DNA of 25,598 nucleotides. It comes from JBFKQC01 sp041627895 (lineage in GTDB: Bacteria > Pseudomonadota > Alphaproteobacteria > Rhodobacterales > Rhodobacteraceae). Of this stretch, positions 1-11,314 are shown one piece after another. The first letter of the stretch is position 1; each line of letters begins with the position of its first letter. The translations under genes were made by a program, and so were the position numbers. Under the pieces are notes generated by a model. The model did no database searches, was not told the DNA's origin, and saw nothing but the letters and a program-made list of their open reading frames with translations. The stretch lies in contig JBFKQC010000058.1 in NCBI GenBank assembly GCA_041627895.1, forward strand, positions 1 through 25,598, written 5' to 3'.

Positions 1-119
1 GGCGATGGGCCGGGGCTCTGCACCCTCCGCCAGGGGCCATCCGCAGCCCCGTGCGGCCAGGGGAAGGGTCAGAACCGCTGCACCAGCTTCACGCCGACGG
101 CCACCGAACCGTTGCCGGA

Positions 120-707
120 TCAGCCCTTGCCGCGGCCGCGGAAGGTGCGCAGCGCCTGGGTCTGAACCCGGTCGACATAATCCTCGGTGCTCCAGCCGCG
201 CTGCTGGGTCAGCGCCTCCCAGACCGGCACCGACAGCATCGACCAGAACAGGTCTGTCGCGATGTCCGCGGTCCAGACCGGCGCCAGTTCGCCGTCGGCG
301 TCCAGCGCCGCGATCGCCGCCGCGCAGCCCTCGCGCAGCGCCGCCATCCGGCCGTCCCAGGCCTCGCTGGCGGCCGGGTCGCTGTCCTGCATCGCGATCA
401 GCGCCCGGGCGACGGGGTGGATCTCGGGCAGGTAGGCGCCCCAGAACGCGATATAGGCGCGCATCCGTTCGGCGCCCTTGCGGGCCGCGCGGCTGGGCTC
501 GAGCCGTGCGTCCAGCCCCAGCGCCTCGTCGATGTGGCGCGTCACCGCGATCAGCAGCTCCGCCCGCGTGTCGAAATGCAGATAGACCGCCTGGCGCGAG
601 ACCCCCGCCCTGCGGGCGATGTCCGACATCCGGACGCCGGCCCCGCCGCTTTGCGCCAGCAGCCCCGCGGCGGCCTCGAGAATTCGTGATCTGGTATCGC
701 TTGACAT
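120..707 (-). CDS. TetR/AcrR-family transcriptional regulator
   Basis: This 195-aa protein has the TetR layout. The N-terminal helix-turn-helix (about residues 8-53) includes a stretch reading DIARRAGVSRQAVYLHF, the family's recognition region. The rest is a helical ligand-binding domain with no assignable ligand. It is divergent from the reductase gene at 774, and two related palindromes lie between them, one covering this gene's own start codon. Autorepression plus control of the reductase is therefore the likely arrangement. There is no Shine-Dalgarno sequence before the ATG. A TTGACG/TAGATT promoter (714-741) ends about 6 bases before the start, so the mRNA may be leaderless. The family call is firm and the regulated pair is inferred from layout. 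Positions 1-119 beyond its stop hold no gene I can support. Confidence 0.92.
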   Translation of the reverse strand: MSSDTRSRILEAAAGLLAQSGGAGVRMSDIARRAGVSRQAVYLHFDTRAELLIAVTRHIDEALGLDARLEPSRAARKGAERMRAYIAFWGAYLPEIHPVARALIAMQDSDPAASEAWDGRMAALREGCAAAIAALDADGELAPVWTADIATDLFWSMLSVPVWEALTQQRGWSTEDYVDRVQTQALRTFRGRGKG

Positions 708-715
708 GGTGTCAA
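701..715. promoter_or_regulatory. Operator 1: palindrome TTGACA-TGG-TGTCAA
   Basis: A perfect inverted repeat of 6-bp arms around a 3-bp centre overlaps the tetR start codon (705-707). Its left arm TTGACA also works as a -35 box for the plus-strand reductase gene, with CTATTT/TATTTC 17-18 bases downstream as a -10. A bound TetR dimer here would block both genes. The site is seen directly and its binding role is inferred. Confidence 0.6.
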
Positions 716-741
716 TCTAGCGGCTATTTCAGGCCCGTCAA
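714..741 (-). promoter_or_regulatory. Candidate leaderless promoter of the tetR gene
   Basis: On the minus strand, TTGACG (741-736), a 16-base spacer and TAGATT (719-714) precede the tetR ATG at 707 by six bases. A start site about seven bases past the -10 falls on or beside the ATG, which fits the missing ribosome binding site. Prediction by eye only. Confidence 0.4.
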
Positions 742-756
742 TTTACACTGTGTCAA
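742..756. promoter_or_regulatory. Operator 2: palindrome TTTACA-CTG-TGTCAA
   Basis: This is a second copy of the operator-like palindrome with one mismatch between its arms. Its centre is 41 bp from the centre of operator 1, close to four helical turns, so two dimers would sit on nearly the same face of the DNA. It lies just upstream of the reductase ribosome binding site (AAGGAG, 761-766). Confidence 0.55.
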
Positions 757-773
757 GCAAAAGGAGACACGCC

Positions 774-1388
774 ATGAACCTCGTCATCTTCGGAGCGACC
801 GGCAGCGTCGGCCGCCATGTCGTCGGGCAGGCGCTGGAGGCCGGGCACCGGGTTTCGGCGATGGCCCGCACGCCCGCGCGCCTGCCGGAAGCCGTGCGCG
901 CGATCCCGGGCGACGTGCTGAACCCCTCGGACGTGCTTCGCGCGGTCGACGGCCACGACGCGGTGATCTGCGTCATCGGTGCCGGCGCGCGGGGCGGGCT
1001 GCGTGCGCCGGGCACCGCGAACATCGTCGCCGCGATGCAGGCGACCGGCGTGCGGCGGCTGATCTGCCAGTCGACGCTCGGCGCCGGGGACAGCCGGGGC
1101 AACCTGAACTTCTGGTGGAAGCGGGTGATGTTCGGCCTGCTGCTGCGACGCGCCTATGCCGACCATCAGGCGCAGGAGGAACTGGTGCGCGCCTCGGGGC
1201 TGGACTGGACCATCGTGCGCCCCGGCGCCTTCACCGACGGCCCGCTGACCGGCACCTACCGGCATGGCTTCGCGCCGACCGAGCGCGACCTGAAACTGAA
1301 GGTCTCGCGCGCGGACGTGGCGCATTACCTGCTGTCGCTGCTATGCGATGCCGGATCGGTCCGGCGCGCGCCGGGGCTCAGCTACTGA
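774..1388 (+). CDS. NAD(P)-binding reductase, atypical SDR (NmrA-like)
   Basis: The 204-aa protein opens with a Rossmann nucleotide-binding motif, GATGSVGRHVV (residues 7-17), right after the first strand. It keeps the later pattern of the atypical short-chain dehydrogenase / NmrA group: a D-V-L-N stretch after the third strand, CVIGAGA after the fourth, and a TIVRPG segment near residue 150. The substrate is unknown. I chose ATG 774 rather than the GTG-type start at 750 because AAGGAG (761-766) sits seven bases upstream and the nucleotide fold then begins at residue 2. The gene is probably controlled by the divergent TetR protein through the two palindromes. Its 3' end overlaps the convergent DUF4189-like gene by 7 bases. 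Confidence 0.85.
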   Translation: MNLVIFGATGSVGRHVVGQALEAGHRVSAMARTPARLPEAVRAIPGDVLNPSDVLRAVDGHDAVICVIGAGARGGLRAPGTANIVAAMQATGVRRLICQSTLGAGDSRGNLNFWWKRVMFGLLLRRAYADHQAQEELVRASGLDWTIVRPGAFTDGPLTGTYRHGFAPTERDLKLKVSRADVAHYLLSLLCDAGSVRRAPGLSY

Positions 1389-1765
1389 GAACAGGCCCAG
1401 ACCCGGACGAAGCAGGCGCCCGCGCCGAGGCTCAGGCAGTCCGCCAGCGCCTCGGCCTCGGCGGCCCTGCGCGACAGGCCGAACCCGGCGCCCTGCTGCC
1501 CGCCCGGCGATGCCGCCAGCGCGCCGCAGCCCGAATGGAACACCTCGATCCGGTCGCACTTGCCCAGGCAGACCCGGTCCGCCCGGTCCCGGGCCGCGGG
1601 CGCCGTACGGTGCCCGCCGGCGCGCGCCACGATGCCGTCGGCCCCGGTGGCCACGGCGCCAAAGCAGATCTCGTAGCCGCATTTCCCGGCCTGCGCGGCG
1701 CCCGCCGCCAGGCCAAGCATCAGCGAAGCCGCCAGCACGCGGCCGATCGTCGAAGTCCTGAACAT
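1382..1765 (-). CDS. Small secreted cysteine-rich protein, DUF4189-like
   Basis: A 127-aa precursor with a signal peptide (residues 1-26, hydrophobic core LAASLMLGLAAGAAQA), predicted to be exported. The mature part is cysteine-rich (GKCGYEICFGAVA near the start, CLGKC in the middle, C-terminal CFVRVWAC). It shows the DUF4189 pattern: a small GAVA core, a GFGLSRRAAEAEAL segment, then paired cysteines near the end. No biochemical role is known for that family. Start ATG 1765 was preferred over an upstream one because it places the signal peptide at the N-terminus. GGGGAAAG precedes it at about six bases, inside an 18-bp palindrome. The gene lies downstream of the gltB terminator and converges on the reductase gene. 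Confidence 0.7.
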   Translation of the reverse strand: MFRTSTIGRVLAASLMLGLAAGAAQAGKCGYEICFGAVATGADGIVARAGGHRTAPAARDRADRVCLGKCDRIEVFHSGCGALAASPGGQQGAGFGLSRRAAEAEALADCLSLGAGACFVRVWACSQ

Positions 1766-1770
1766 TTCAC

Positions 1771-1788
1771 TTTCCCCACCTGGGGAAA
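1771..1788. promoter_or_regulatory. 18-bp perfect palindrome over the ribosome binding site
   Basis: TTTCCCCACCTGGGGAAA has 8-bp arms around a CC centre and lies five bases upstream of the ATG at 1765 of the secreted-protein gene. It contains that gene's Shine-Dalgarno sequence. It could be a repressor operator or, in RNA, a hairpin hiding the ribosome site. The loop is too tight for a stable full hairpin, so an operator is slightly favoured. Confidence 0.4.
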
Positions 1789-1820
1789 CGGTGCGGCGAT
1801 TCGGCCCGTCCAGGCAAAGG

Positions 1821-1849
1821 AAAAGGGCCGAAACACACTGTTCCGGCCC
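1821..1849 (-). terminator. Rho-independent terminator behind gltB
   Basis: The arms 1825-1835 and 1839-1849 form an 11-bp stem with one mismatch and a 3-base loop. On the minus strand they are followed by TTTT (1824-1821) and more pyrimidines. It lies 27 bases past the gltB stop and is oriented to end the glt operon. Confidence 0.7.
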
Positions 1850-1875
1850 CATTTTCTACCTTTATTTGCAGTACC

Positions 1876-6404
<4,529 letters not shown>

Positions 6405-6408
<4 letters not shown>

Positions 6409-7286
6409 GCGGTCTTCTCCTCTGCGGCCGGAACCACCACCGGCGCGCCGCCGGGCGCAAGGGTGAGGTCCGGATAAAGCTGCTGATACGTCTCGCGGCG
6501 GTGCACGTCGAACCGCCGCCCGAGGAATTCGCGTTCCATCCGGCGCCGCGCGACCCGCGGCCTGCGCTCGATCGCCGCCGCGATCACCGGGCCCAGGATC
6601 TGCCGCTTGCGCATCACGGAGGCCACGCGATGGCCCATGCCGTGCAGGATGAAATGGTTCAGCTGCCGGCGCCACGGGAACCGCAGCCAGTGCCAGCGCT
6701 CGTCCTCGGCGCCACCGTGGAACAGGAAATACGCCGTGTCTGGTTCCGCCAGCGCGCCGACATCCGCATAGCGCCACTCGGCGATCTGGTCGCGGAAATA
6801 GCGCCAGCGGGTCTCTTCCGGCACGATGTCGGGATGCACCGAGAATTGCGGCGTGAACGCGATCACCGTGTCGATGCGGGTCAGCTCGGCCAGCCGGATC
6901 GCCGCGAAGCCGCCCATGCTGTTGCCCAGCGTCACGACCTCTTCGATGCCATGCGCACCGCGGTAGGTCTCGATCAGGTCGACCATTTCCCCGGCCACGC
7001 CCGGGCCGTTCATCCAGCTTCGCCCGGGGTCCGAGATCAGCAAAACGTGGTTCTCGCCATAGCCGCTTGCGGTGCCCAGGAATTCCGGCGGCGGCACGCC
7101 GTGGCGCCGGGTGCCGACACCCGCCAGCGACACGACCAGCCGCCGGTTCCGCCCGGGCAGCGCATGCGCCACCAGCTGCGTTTCGGTCTCGACCGGCACC
7201 GGGTCGAGATAGCTCAGGTCGACCGGCCTCATCGCGCCGGAGCGCCCGGCGGGGTTCTGCCCCCGGATATGTGCCGCCGCGCGCAT
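6405..7286 (-). CDS. Alpha/beta-hydrolase fold protein between gltD and gltB
   Basis: This is a 293-aa protein with a nucleophile elbow GNSMGG (G-x-S-x-G) followed by FAAIRLAE, and a late GHRVAS segment that could hold the catalytic histidine. Both are hallmarks of serine alpha/beta hydrolases. There is no signal peptide, so it is probably cytoplasmic. Its substrate is not predictable. The start is uncertain: ATG 7286 lies four bases past the stop of the upstream gene, while ATG 7232 is an in-frame alternative. Neither has a strong ribosome site. Its TGA overlaps the gltB ATG by four bases, so it is co-transcribed and probably translationally coupled with glutamate synthase. The C-terminal 50 residues are basic and arginine-rich (for example RRPRVARRRMERE). 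Confidence 0.75.
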
Positions 7287-7290
7287 GACA

Positions 7291-7716
7291 TCACGCCCCG
7301 TCCTTCGGGGCATAAAGCGCAAAGACCTCGGCTTCGGTCATCTGCCTGCGCTCGCCGGCAAAGGCATAGCCCGCCGGCTTGCGGTCGATGAAGACTTCCA
7401 GCTTGATCGGCATGTCGCCGATGTCGAACAGCCCGGCCGCCATCTGGTATTGCCCGTGCAGCGGCCCCGGCGCGGTGATCCGGTACCAGAGGTTCGAGCC
7501 GCAGACCTCGCAGAACGCCCGTTCCGCCCAGTCCGACGAGGTGAAGGTCCGCACCGGCCCTTCGGCCGTCACCGATCCCTCCACCGCTTCGAACGCGATC
7601 AGCGCCGACGAGGTCCAGCGCCGGCACATGTCGCAGTGACAGGCCGATAGCCCGGCGCGCGCCGGCTCTGCCGTCACCGTGACCGCCCCGCACAGGCATT
7701 GGCCGTCCATCGTCAT
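7291..7716 (-). CDS. GFA (glutathione-dependent formaldehyde-activating)/CENP-V family zinc protein
   Basis: The 141-aa protein matches the GFA/CENP-V zinc fold. It has the ordered cysteine clusters GQCLCGAV near the N-terminus, CHCDMCRRW around residue 26, and CEVCGSNL around residue 70. These would bind one structural and one putative catalytic zinc. Family members include a protein named for glutathione-dependent formaldehyde activation, but most are uncharacterised and no specific reaction is claimed. Start ATG 7716 is supported by AGGGGG seven bases upstream; a second ATG two codons later is possible. The ribosome site overlaps the stop of the preceding Spy-like gene, and the next gene follows within a few bases, so this is an internal operon gene. 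Confidence 0.85.
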   Translation of the reverse strand: MTMDGQCLCGAVTVTAEPARAGLSACHCDMCRRWTSSALIAFEAVEGSVTAEGPVRTFTSSDWAERAFCEVCGSNLWYRITAPGPLHGQYQMAAGLFDIGDMPIKLEVFIDRKPAGYAFAGERRQMTEAEVFALYAPKDGA

Positions 7717-7728
7717 CGTCGGTCCCCC

Positions 7729-8274
7729 TCAATGCCCGCCATGCTCGCCATGGGATAGCGCGCCGGCCGCGCCATAGCCGCGAAGCCGGCCGTAGACGGC
7801 GACCTGGTGACGGCTAAGCAACGGTCTGACCTGCAGATGCGCGGCCAGATGAACCGCACGCAACTCCGCCTCGATCTCCGAAGACCGCGCGGTCATCTCG
7901 GCCAGCCGCGCCAGTGTGATGGTTCCGGCCTCGAAGGCCGCGTCAAGCGCGGCTTCTGCCGCGACGAAATCCGCGCCCAGCGCCCGTGCCCGGCCGGCCA
8001 TCTCCACCCGGATCGCCTCGATACGGGCGCGCTGATCCACCGACAGGTCCAGCGCGTCCGCCAGGTCCAGAAGATGCGTCGGCCCGGGATAGCCGTTCAA
8101 TTCGGCCGGCAGCGCAAAGCCCCAGCCGCGCCCGTTCAGCAGGTCGTCGACATCGCTGGCCGAAAGCGAGGCGATATCGCGCACCTCCTGCCCGGCATAG
8201 GGCTGGTCCGATGCCGCGAATGCCGCCACCGCAGAGACTGCCGCGACAGCGAACGTCAGAGCGTAGCCTTTCAT
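7729..8274 (-). CDS. Periplasmic Spy/CpxP-like protein (heavy-metal sensor type)
   Basis: The 181-aa precursor has an N-terminal signal peptide (MKGYALTFAVAAVSAVAAFA). The mature chain is nearly all helical. It carries two LTxxQ-type elements typical of Spy/CpxP/CnrX-like periplasmic proteins: LSVDQRARIEAIR near residue 76 and LLSRHQVAVYGRLRGYG near residue 153. The chain ends in a histidine-rich tail, HGEHGGH, suggestive of metal binding. Family members act as chaperones or stress/metal sensors in the periplasm; which applies here is unknown. AAAGGGAG precedes ATG 8274. It lies directly after gltD on the same strand and before the GFA gene, so it is the second gene of the presumed operon. 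Confidence 0.72.
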   Translation of the reverse strand: MKGYALTFAVAAVSAVAAFAASDQPYAGQEVRDIASLSASDVDDLLNGRGWGFALPAELNGYPGPTHLLDLADALDLSVDQRARIEAIRVEMAGRARALGADFVAAEAALDAAFEAGTITLARLAEMTARSSEIEAELRAVHLAAHLQVRPLLSRHQVAVYGRLRGYGAAGALSHGEHGGH

Positions 8275-8346
8275 CGGTCCAACTCCCTTTCAGGTCAGGG
8301 CGTTTGCCCCATTAACTTCTCTGTGCCGGCCTTCGCTGCACTGCAG

Positions 8347-8390
8347 TACCGACGTAATACCGACGTAATACCGACGTGATACCGACGTGC
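8347..8390. repeat. Four tandem 11-bp repeats (TACCGACGTAA) behind gltD
   Basis: Units at 8347-8357 and 8358-8368 are identical. 8369-8379 and 8380-8390 differ only in the last two bases (GA, GC). Each unit contains ACGT, a palindromic core. The array lies in the 143-bp gap between the gltD stop and the Spy-like gene. An 11-bp period places each core on the same helical face, so iterated protein binding is conceivable. Simple slippage duplication is the plain alternative. Confidence 0.9.
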
Positions 8391-8417
8391 CGTTTCGGCC
8401 CCGGATCGCCGGTTCAC

Positions 8418-9854
8418 CTATTCCGCGGCGACCGCTTCCGCGGGCGCCTCGATGTATTCCAGAATGGCCTCGGCCGCCTCGCGCCCGTCGCGGATCGCCC
8501 AGACTACCAGCGAGGCGCCGCGCACGATGTCGCCGACGGCATAGACGCCGTCCAGCGATGTCGCATGGCTGCGGAAATCGGCCTTGATCGTGCCCCAGCG
8601 GGTCACTTCCAGCCCGTCGACGCCCCACAGCTTGGGCAGATCCTCGGGTTCGAAGCCCAGCGCCATGATCACCAGGTCCGCACCCTCGACGTAATCCGCG
8701 CCCTCGATCAGCTCGGGCGCCTGCCGGCCGCTCGCGTCGGGCGCGCCAAGCCGCATGCGCTGCACCATCACGCCCTCGACGCTGTCGCCGGTGAACCCCT
8801 TGGGCGCGGTCAGCCAGACGAACTCGACGCCTTCCTCTTCGGCGTTCTGGACCTCGCGCTGGCTGCCCGGCATGTTGTCGCGGTCGCGGCGGTAGAGGCA
8901 CTTGACCGATACCGCATCCTGCCGGATCGCGGTGCGCACGCAGTCCATCGCCGTGTCGCCGCCGCCGATGACGACCACGCGCTTGCCGGCGGCGTTCAGC
9001 TCGCCGCTGTCGAACGCCTCGACGTCGTCGCCGAAACTCTTGCGGTTCGAGGCGGTCAGATAGTCGATCGCGCGCACGATCCCCTCGGCGCCGACGCCCG
9101 GGGCCTGCAAATCGCGCGACTTGTAGACCCCGGTGGCGATCAGCACCGCGTCGTGCCTGCCGCGGATCGCCTCGAACGAGATGTCGTCGCCGACGTCGCA
9201 GTTCAGCACGAACTCGACGCCGCCGTCCTCGAGCTGGGCGATGCGCTGCATCACCACGTCCTTTTCCAGCTTGAAGCCGGGGATGCCGTAGGTCAGCAGT
9301 CCGCCGGCGCGGTCATAGCGGTCGTAGACCGTCACCTGGATGCCCTGCCGGCGCAGCACGTCGGCCGCGGCCAGCCCGCCGGGGCCGGCGCCGATGATGC
9401 CCACCGACTCGCCGCGCTCGGTGCGCGGGCGGATCGGCTGCACCCAGCCCTCGTCCCAGGCCATGTCGGTCAGGTACTTCTCGACCGCGCCGATTGTGAC
9501 GGTGCCGTGGCCCGACTGCTCGATCACGCAATTGCCTTCGCAAAGCCGGTCCTGCGGACAGATCCGGCCGCAGATTTCCGGGAAGGTGTTGGTGGCCTGG
9601 CTGAGGTCGTAGGCCTCCTGCAGGCGACCCTCGGCGGTCAGCCGCAGCCAGTCGGGGATGTTGTTGTGCAATGGGCAATGCGACTGGCAATAGGGCACGC
9701 CGCACTGGCTGCACCGCGCGGCCTGCTCGGCGGCCTTGTCGCGCGCGTATTCGCCGTAGATCTCGTGGAAATCCTCCCGGCGTATGCTCGCATCCCGCTT
9801 CGCGGGCATGTCCCGCTCAACGGTCACGAATTTCAACATCCGCTGCGCCGCCAT
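8418..9854 (-). CDS. gltD: Glutamate synthase [NADPH] small (beta) subunit
   Basis: The 478-aa protein oxidises NADPH and passes electrons to the GltB iron-sulfur and FMN centres. The N-terminal domain has two four-cysteine clusters for [4Fe-4S] centres (Cys48, 51, 56, 60 and Cys95, 99, 105, 109). The FAD-binding motif GIIGAGPGGLAAAD starts near residue 152 and the NADPH-binding motif VVIGGGDTAMD near residue 294. A late GVYAVGDIVRG segment is the usual second FAD contact. Length matches the family (about 470). Start ATG 9854 follows GGGGAG at ten bases; ATG 9839 is an alternative. It is the first gene of the operon that ends with gltB, with a good promoter at 9910-9938. Confidence 0.97.
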   Translation of the reverse strand: MAAQRMLKFVTVERDMPAKRDASIRREDFHEIYGEYARDKAAEQAARCSQCGVPYCQSHCPLHNNIPDWLRLTAEGRLQEAYDLSQATNTFPEICGRICPQDRLCEGNCVIEQSGHGTVTIGAVEKYLTDMAWDEGWVQPIRPRTERGESVGIIGAGPGGLAAADVLRRQGIQVTVYDRYDRAGGLLTYGIPGFKLEKDVVMQRIAQLEDGGVEFVLNCDVGDDISFEAIRGRHDAVLIATGVYKSRDLQAPGVGAEGIVRAIDYLTASNRKSFGDDVEAFDSGELNAAGKRVVVIGGGDTAMDCVRTAIRQDAVSVKCLYRRDRDNMPGSQREVQNAEEEGVEFVWLTAPKGFTGDSVEGVMVQRMRLGAPDASGRQAPELIEGADYVEGADLVIMALGFEPEDLPKLWGVDGLEVTRWGTIKADFRSHATSLDGVYAVGDIVRGASLVVWAIRDGREAAEAILEYIEAPAEAVAAE

Positions 9855-9909
9855 CGTCCAACGTCTCCCCAGACCAACGTAAACTGCTCTTACGGGAGCT
9901 TTTCGGTAA

Positions 9910-9938
9910 AATAAAGTCAGAATATATGACCTTTTCAA
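9910..9938 (-). promoter_or_regulatory. Candidate sigma-70-type promoter of the glt operon
   Basis: On the minus strand, TTGAAA (9938-9933), a 17-base spacer and TTTATT (9915-9910) lie about 55 bases upstream of the gltD ATG in an AT-rich patch that contrasts with the surrounding GC-rich DNA. It would drive all five glt-cluster genes. Confidence 0.6.
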
Positions 9939-10073
9939 GAGAAAACTTCCGCCGCGGCGCGGCATGGAGCACAGGTTAAGTGAATTTTAGGTCAGTAGAT
10001 ATTCCATAAATCCCGTCTTCCGGTTGCGACTCAGGCGGTTAGTGTGGGTCCGCGAATCGGCTGGAGCACGCGC

Positions 10074-10877
10074 ATGCCCCTTCTGCACCTCTTCCTGGTC
10101 GCGGTAATCCAGGGTTTGACCGAGTTCCTGCCGGTCTCGTCCTCGGGTCACCTGATCCTATTGCCGAATCTCACAGGCCTGCAGGACCAGGGCCAGGTGA
10201 TCGACGTCGCGGTGCATGTCGGCACGCTGGGCGCGGTGGTGCTGTACTTCCGCGCGGATGTCCGGCAGGCGCTGGCCGGGGTGCCGAGACTTGCGCGCGG
10301 CCGGATGGACGACGCCGGCGCGCGGCTTGCGTTCCTTCTGGCGATCGCGACGGTTCCGGTGATCGTCTTCGGGCTGATCCTGAAGCTGACCGGCCTCGAC
10401 GACGCGATGCGCTCGACCGCGCTGATCGGCTGGACGATGCTGATCTTCGGCCTGGTTCTGTACTGGACCGACCAGACCGGCGCTGCCGGCAAGGACGACC
10501 GCCGCTGGTCCACCAGGGATGCCTGGATCATGGGGCTATGGCAAGCCGTCGCGCTGATCCCCGGCACGTCGCGCTCGGGCATCACGATCAGCGCCGGGCG
10601 CTTCCTCGGCTACGACCGCCACGGCGCCGCCCGGCTGGCGATGCTGATGTCGATCCCGACGATCCTGGCCTCGGGCGCGCTGCTGGGTGCCGAGGTGATC
10701 GCCACCGCCGACGCCCAGGCCGCCCGCGATGCGGCCATCGCCGCGGCGATGAGTTTCGCCGCCGCGCTGCTGGCGCTGGTCTTCATGATGCGGCTACTGC
10801 GCTCGGTCAGCTTCACGCCTTACGTGATCTACCGCGTCGCGCTGGGCGTCGTGCTGCTGTGGATCGCCTATGGCTGA
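10074..10877 (+). CDS. uppP: Undecaprenyl-diphosphate phosphatase (UppP/BacA)
   Basis: The 267-aa integral membrane protein dephosphorylates undecaprenyl pyrophosphate, recycling the lipid carrier for peptidoglycan and O-antigen synthesis; overproduction is known to give bacitracin resistance. The two BacA active-site motifs are present: QGLTEFLPVSSSGHL (residues 13-27, the (E/Q)xxxE glutamates plus the serine patch) and PGTSRSG (163-169). The rest is a run of hydrophobic helices ending in GVVLLWIAYG. Start ATG 10074 is chosen because GGAG (10063-10066) lies seven bases upstream; a GTG at 10044 is less likely. It is a single-gene unit, divergent from gltD and facing the NDUFA9-like gene. Confidence 0.96.
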   Translation: MPLLHLFLVAVIQGLTEFLPVSSSGHLILLPNLTGLQDQGQVIDVAVHVGTLGAVVLYFRADVRQALAGVPRLARGRMDDAGARLAFLLAIATVPVIVFGLILKLTGLDDAMRSTALIGWTMLIFGLVLYWTDQTGAAGKDDRRWSTRDAWIMGLWQAVALIPGTSRSGITISAGRFLGYDRHGAARLAMLMSIPTILASGALLGAEVIATADAQAARDAAIAAAMSFAAALLALVFMMRLLRSVSFTPYVIYRVALGVVLLWIAYG

Positions 10878-10908
10878 CGCTGCCGCACAAGTTCGGCCGA
10901 ACGGATAG

Positions 10909-11295
10909 CGGCCGTGGCGGCGCGCGGACCAGCCCGGCGCCCGCATCCGCCGCCCGATCCTGCCCGGCACCTATTTCGGCTATTGCCCCGCGTTGATCGT
11001 CCGGCCGGGGCACGAGGCCGCGGGCACGCTGCTGCTGTCGTCCTTCGTGCGGTTCCTCGAAACGCTCGTGGCGCGCGAGGTCTACCTGCACGGCATGGGC
11101 ACGATCAGCGTGTCGCCAGGCGGCGCGCAGCTCTGCCGTGAACTTGGAATGACGCGGCTTTGCAGCCACGTTCTGAATCCCGAATTCGGGGTCTGGAACC
11201 TGCACGGAAGCGCGATCGCGACGTCTGTCTTCGCGCGCTGCAGCACGCTGCTGCGCCGGCGCTACGGCGAGCGCTTCGGTTCCGGGTCCGGGTAG
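10909..11295 (+). pseudogene. Start-less reading frame, probable gene remnant
   Basis: The frame is open from the stop at 10906-10908 to TAG 11295 and reads like real protein, for example LPGTYFGYCPALIVRPGHE and LCRELGMTRLCSHVLNPEFG. It has no ATG in its first part and no ribosome binding site; a TTG at 10993 is the first conventional start and would give 100 aa. The likeliest explanation is the C-terminal part of a gene whose 5' half was lost when the sequence next to uppP was rearranged. I do not recognise the family. A genuine short gene with a weak start cannot be excluded. It is followed 19 bases later by the convergent NDUFA9-like gene. Confidence 0.4.
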
Positions 11296-11314
11296 CGCCC
11301 GAAGGCGGCGCGAA

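Noticed and set aside
1..119. Possible minus-strand coding remnant ending VAVGVKLVQRF at position 69
   Set aside because: The last residues resemble an outer-membrane barrel C-terminus, but they lie in frame directly after the tetR stop with no start between, and the window edge prevents a decision.
10891..10902. Palindrome GTTCGGCCGAAC after uppP as a terminator
   Set aside because: It has no loop and no T run follows it on either strand.
11180..11200. CCCGAATTCGGG palindrome
   Set aside because: It lies inside the protein-like remnant frame and has no regulatory context; a 12-bp palindrome at this composition can occur by chance.
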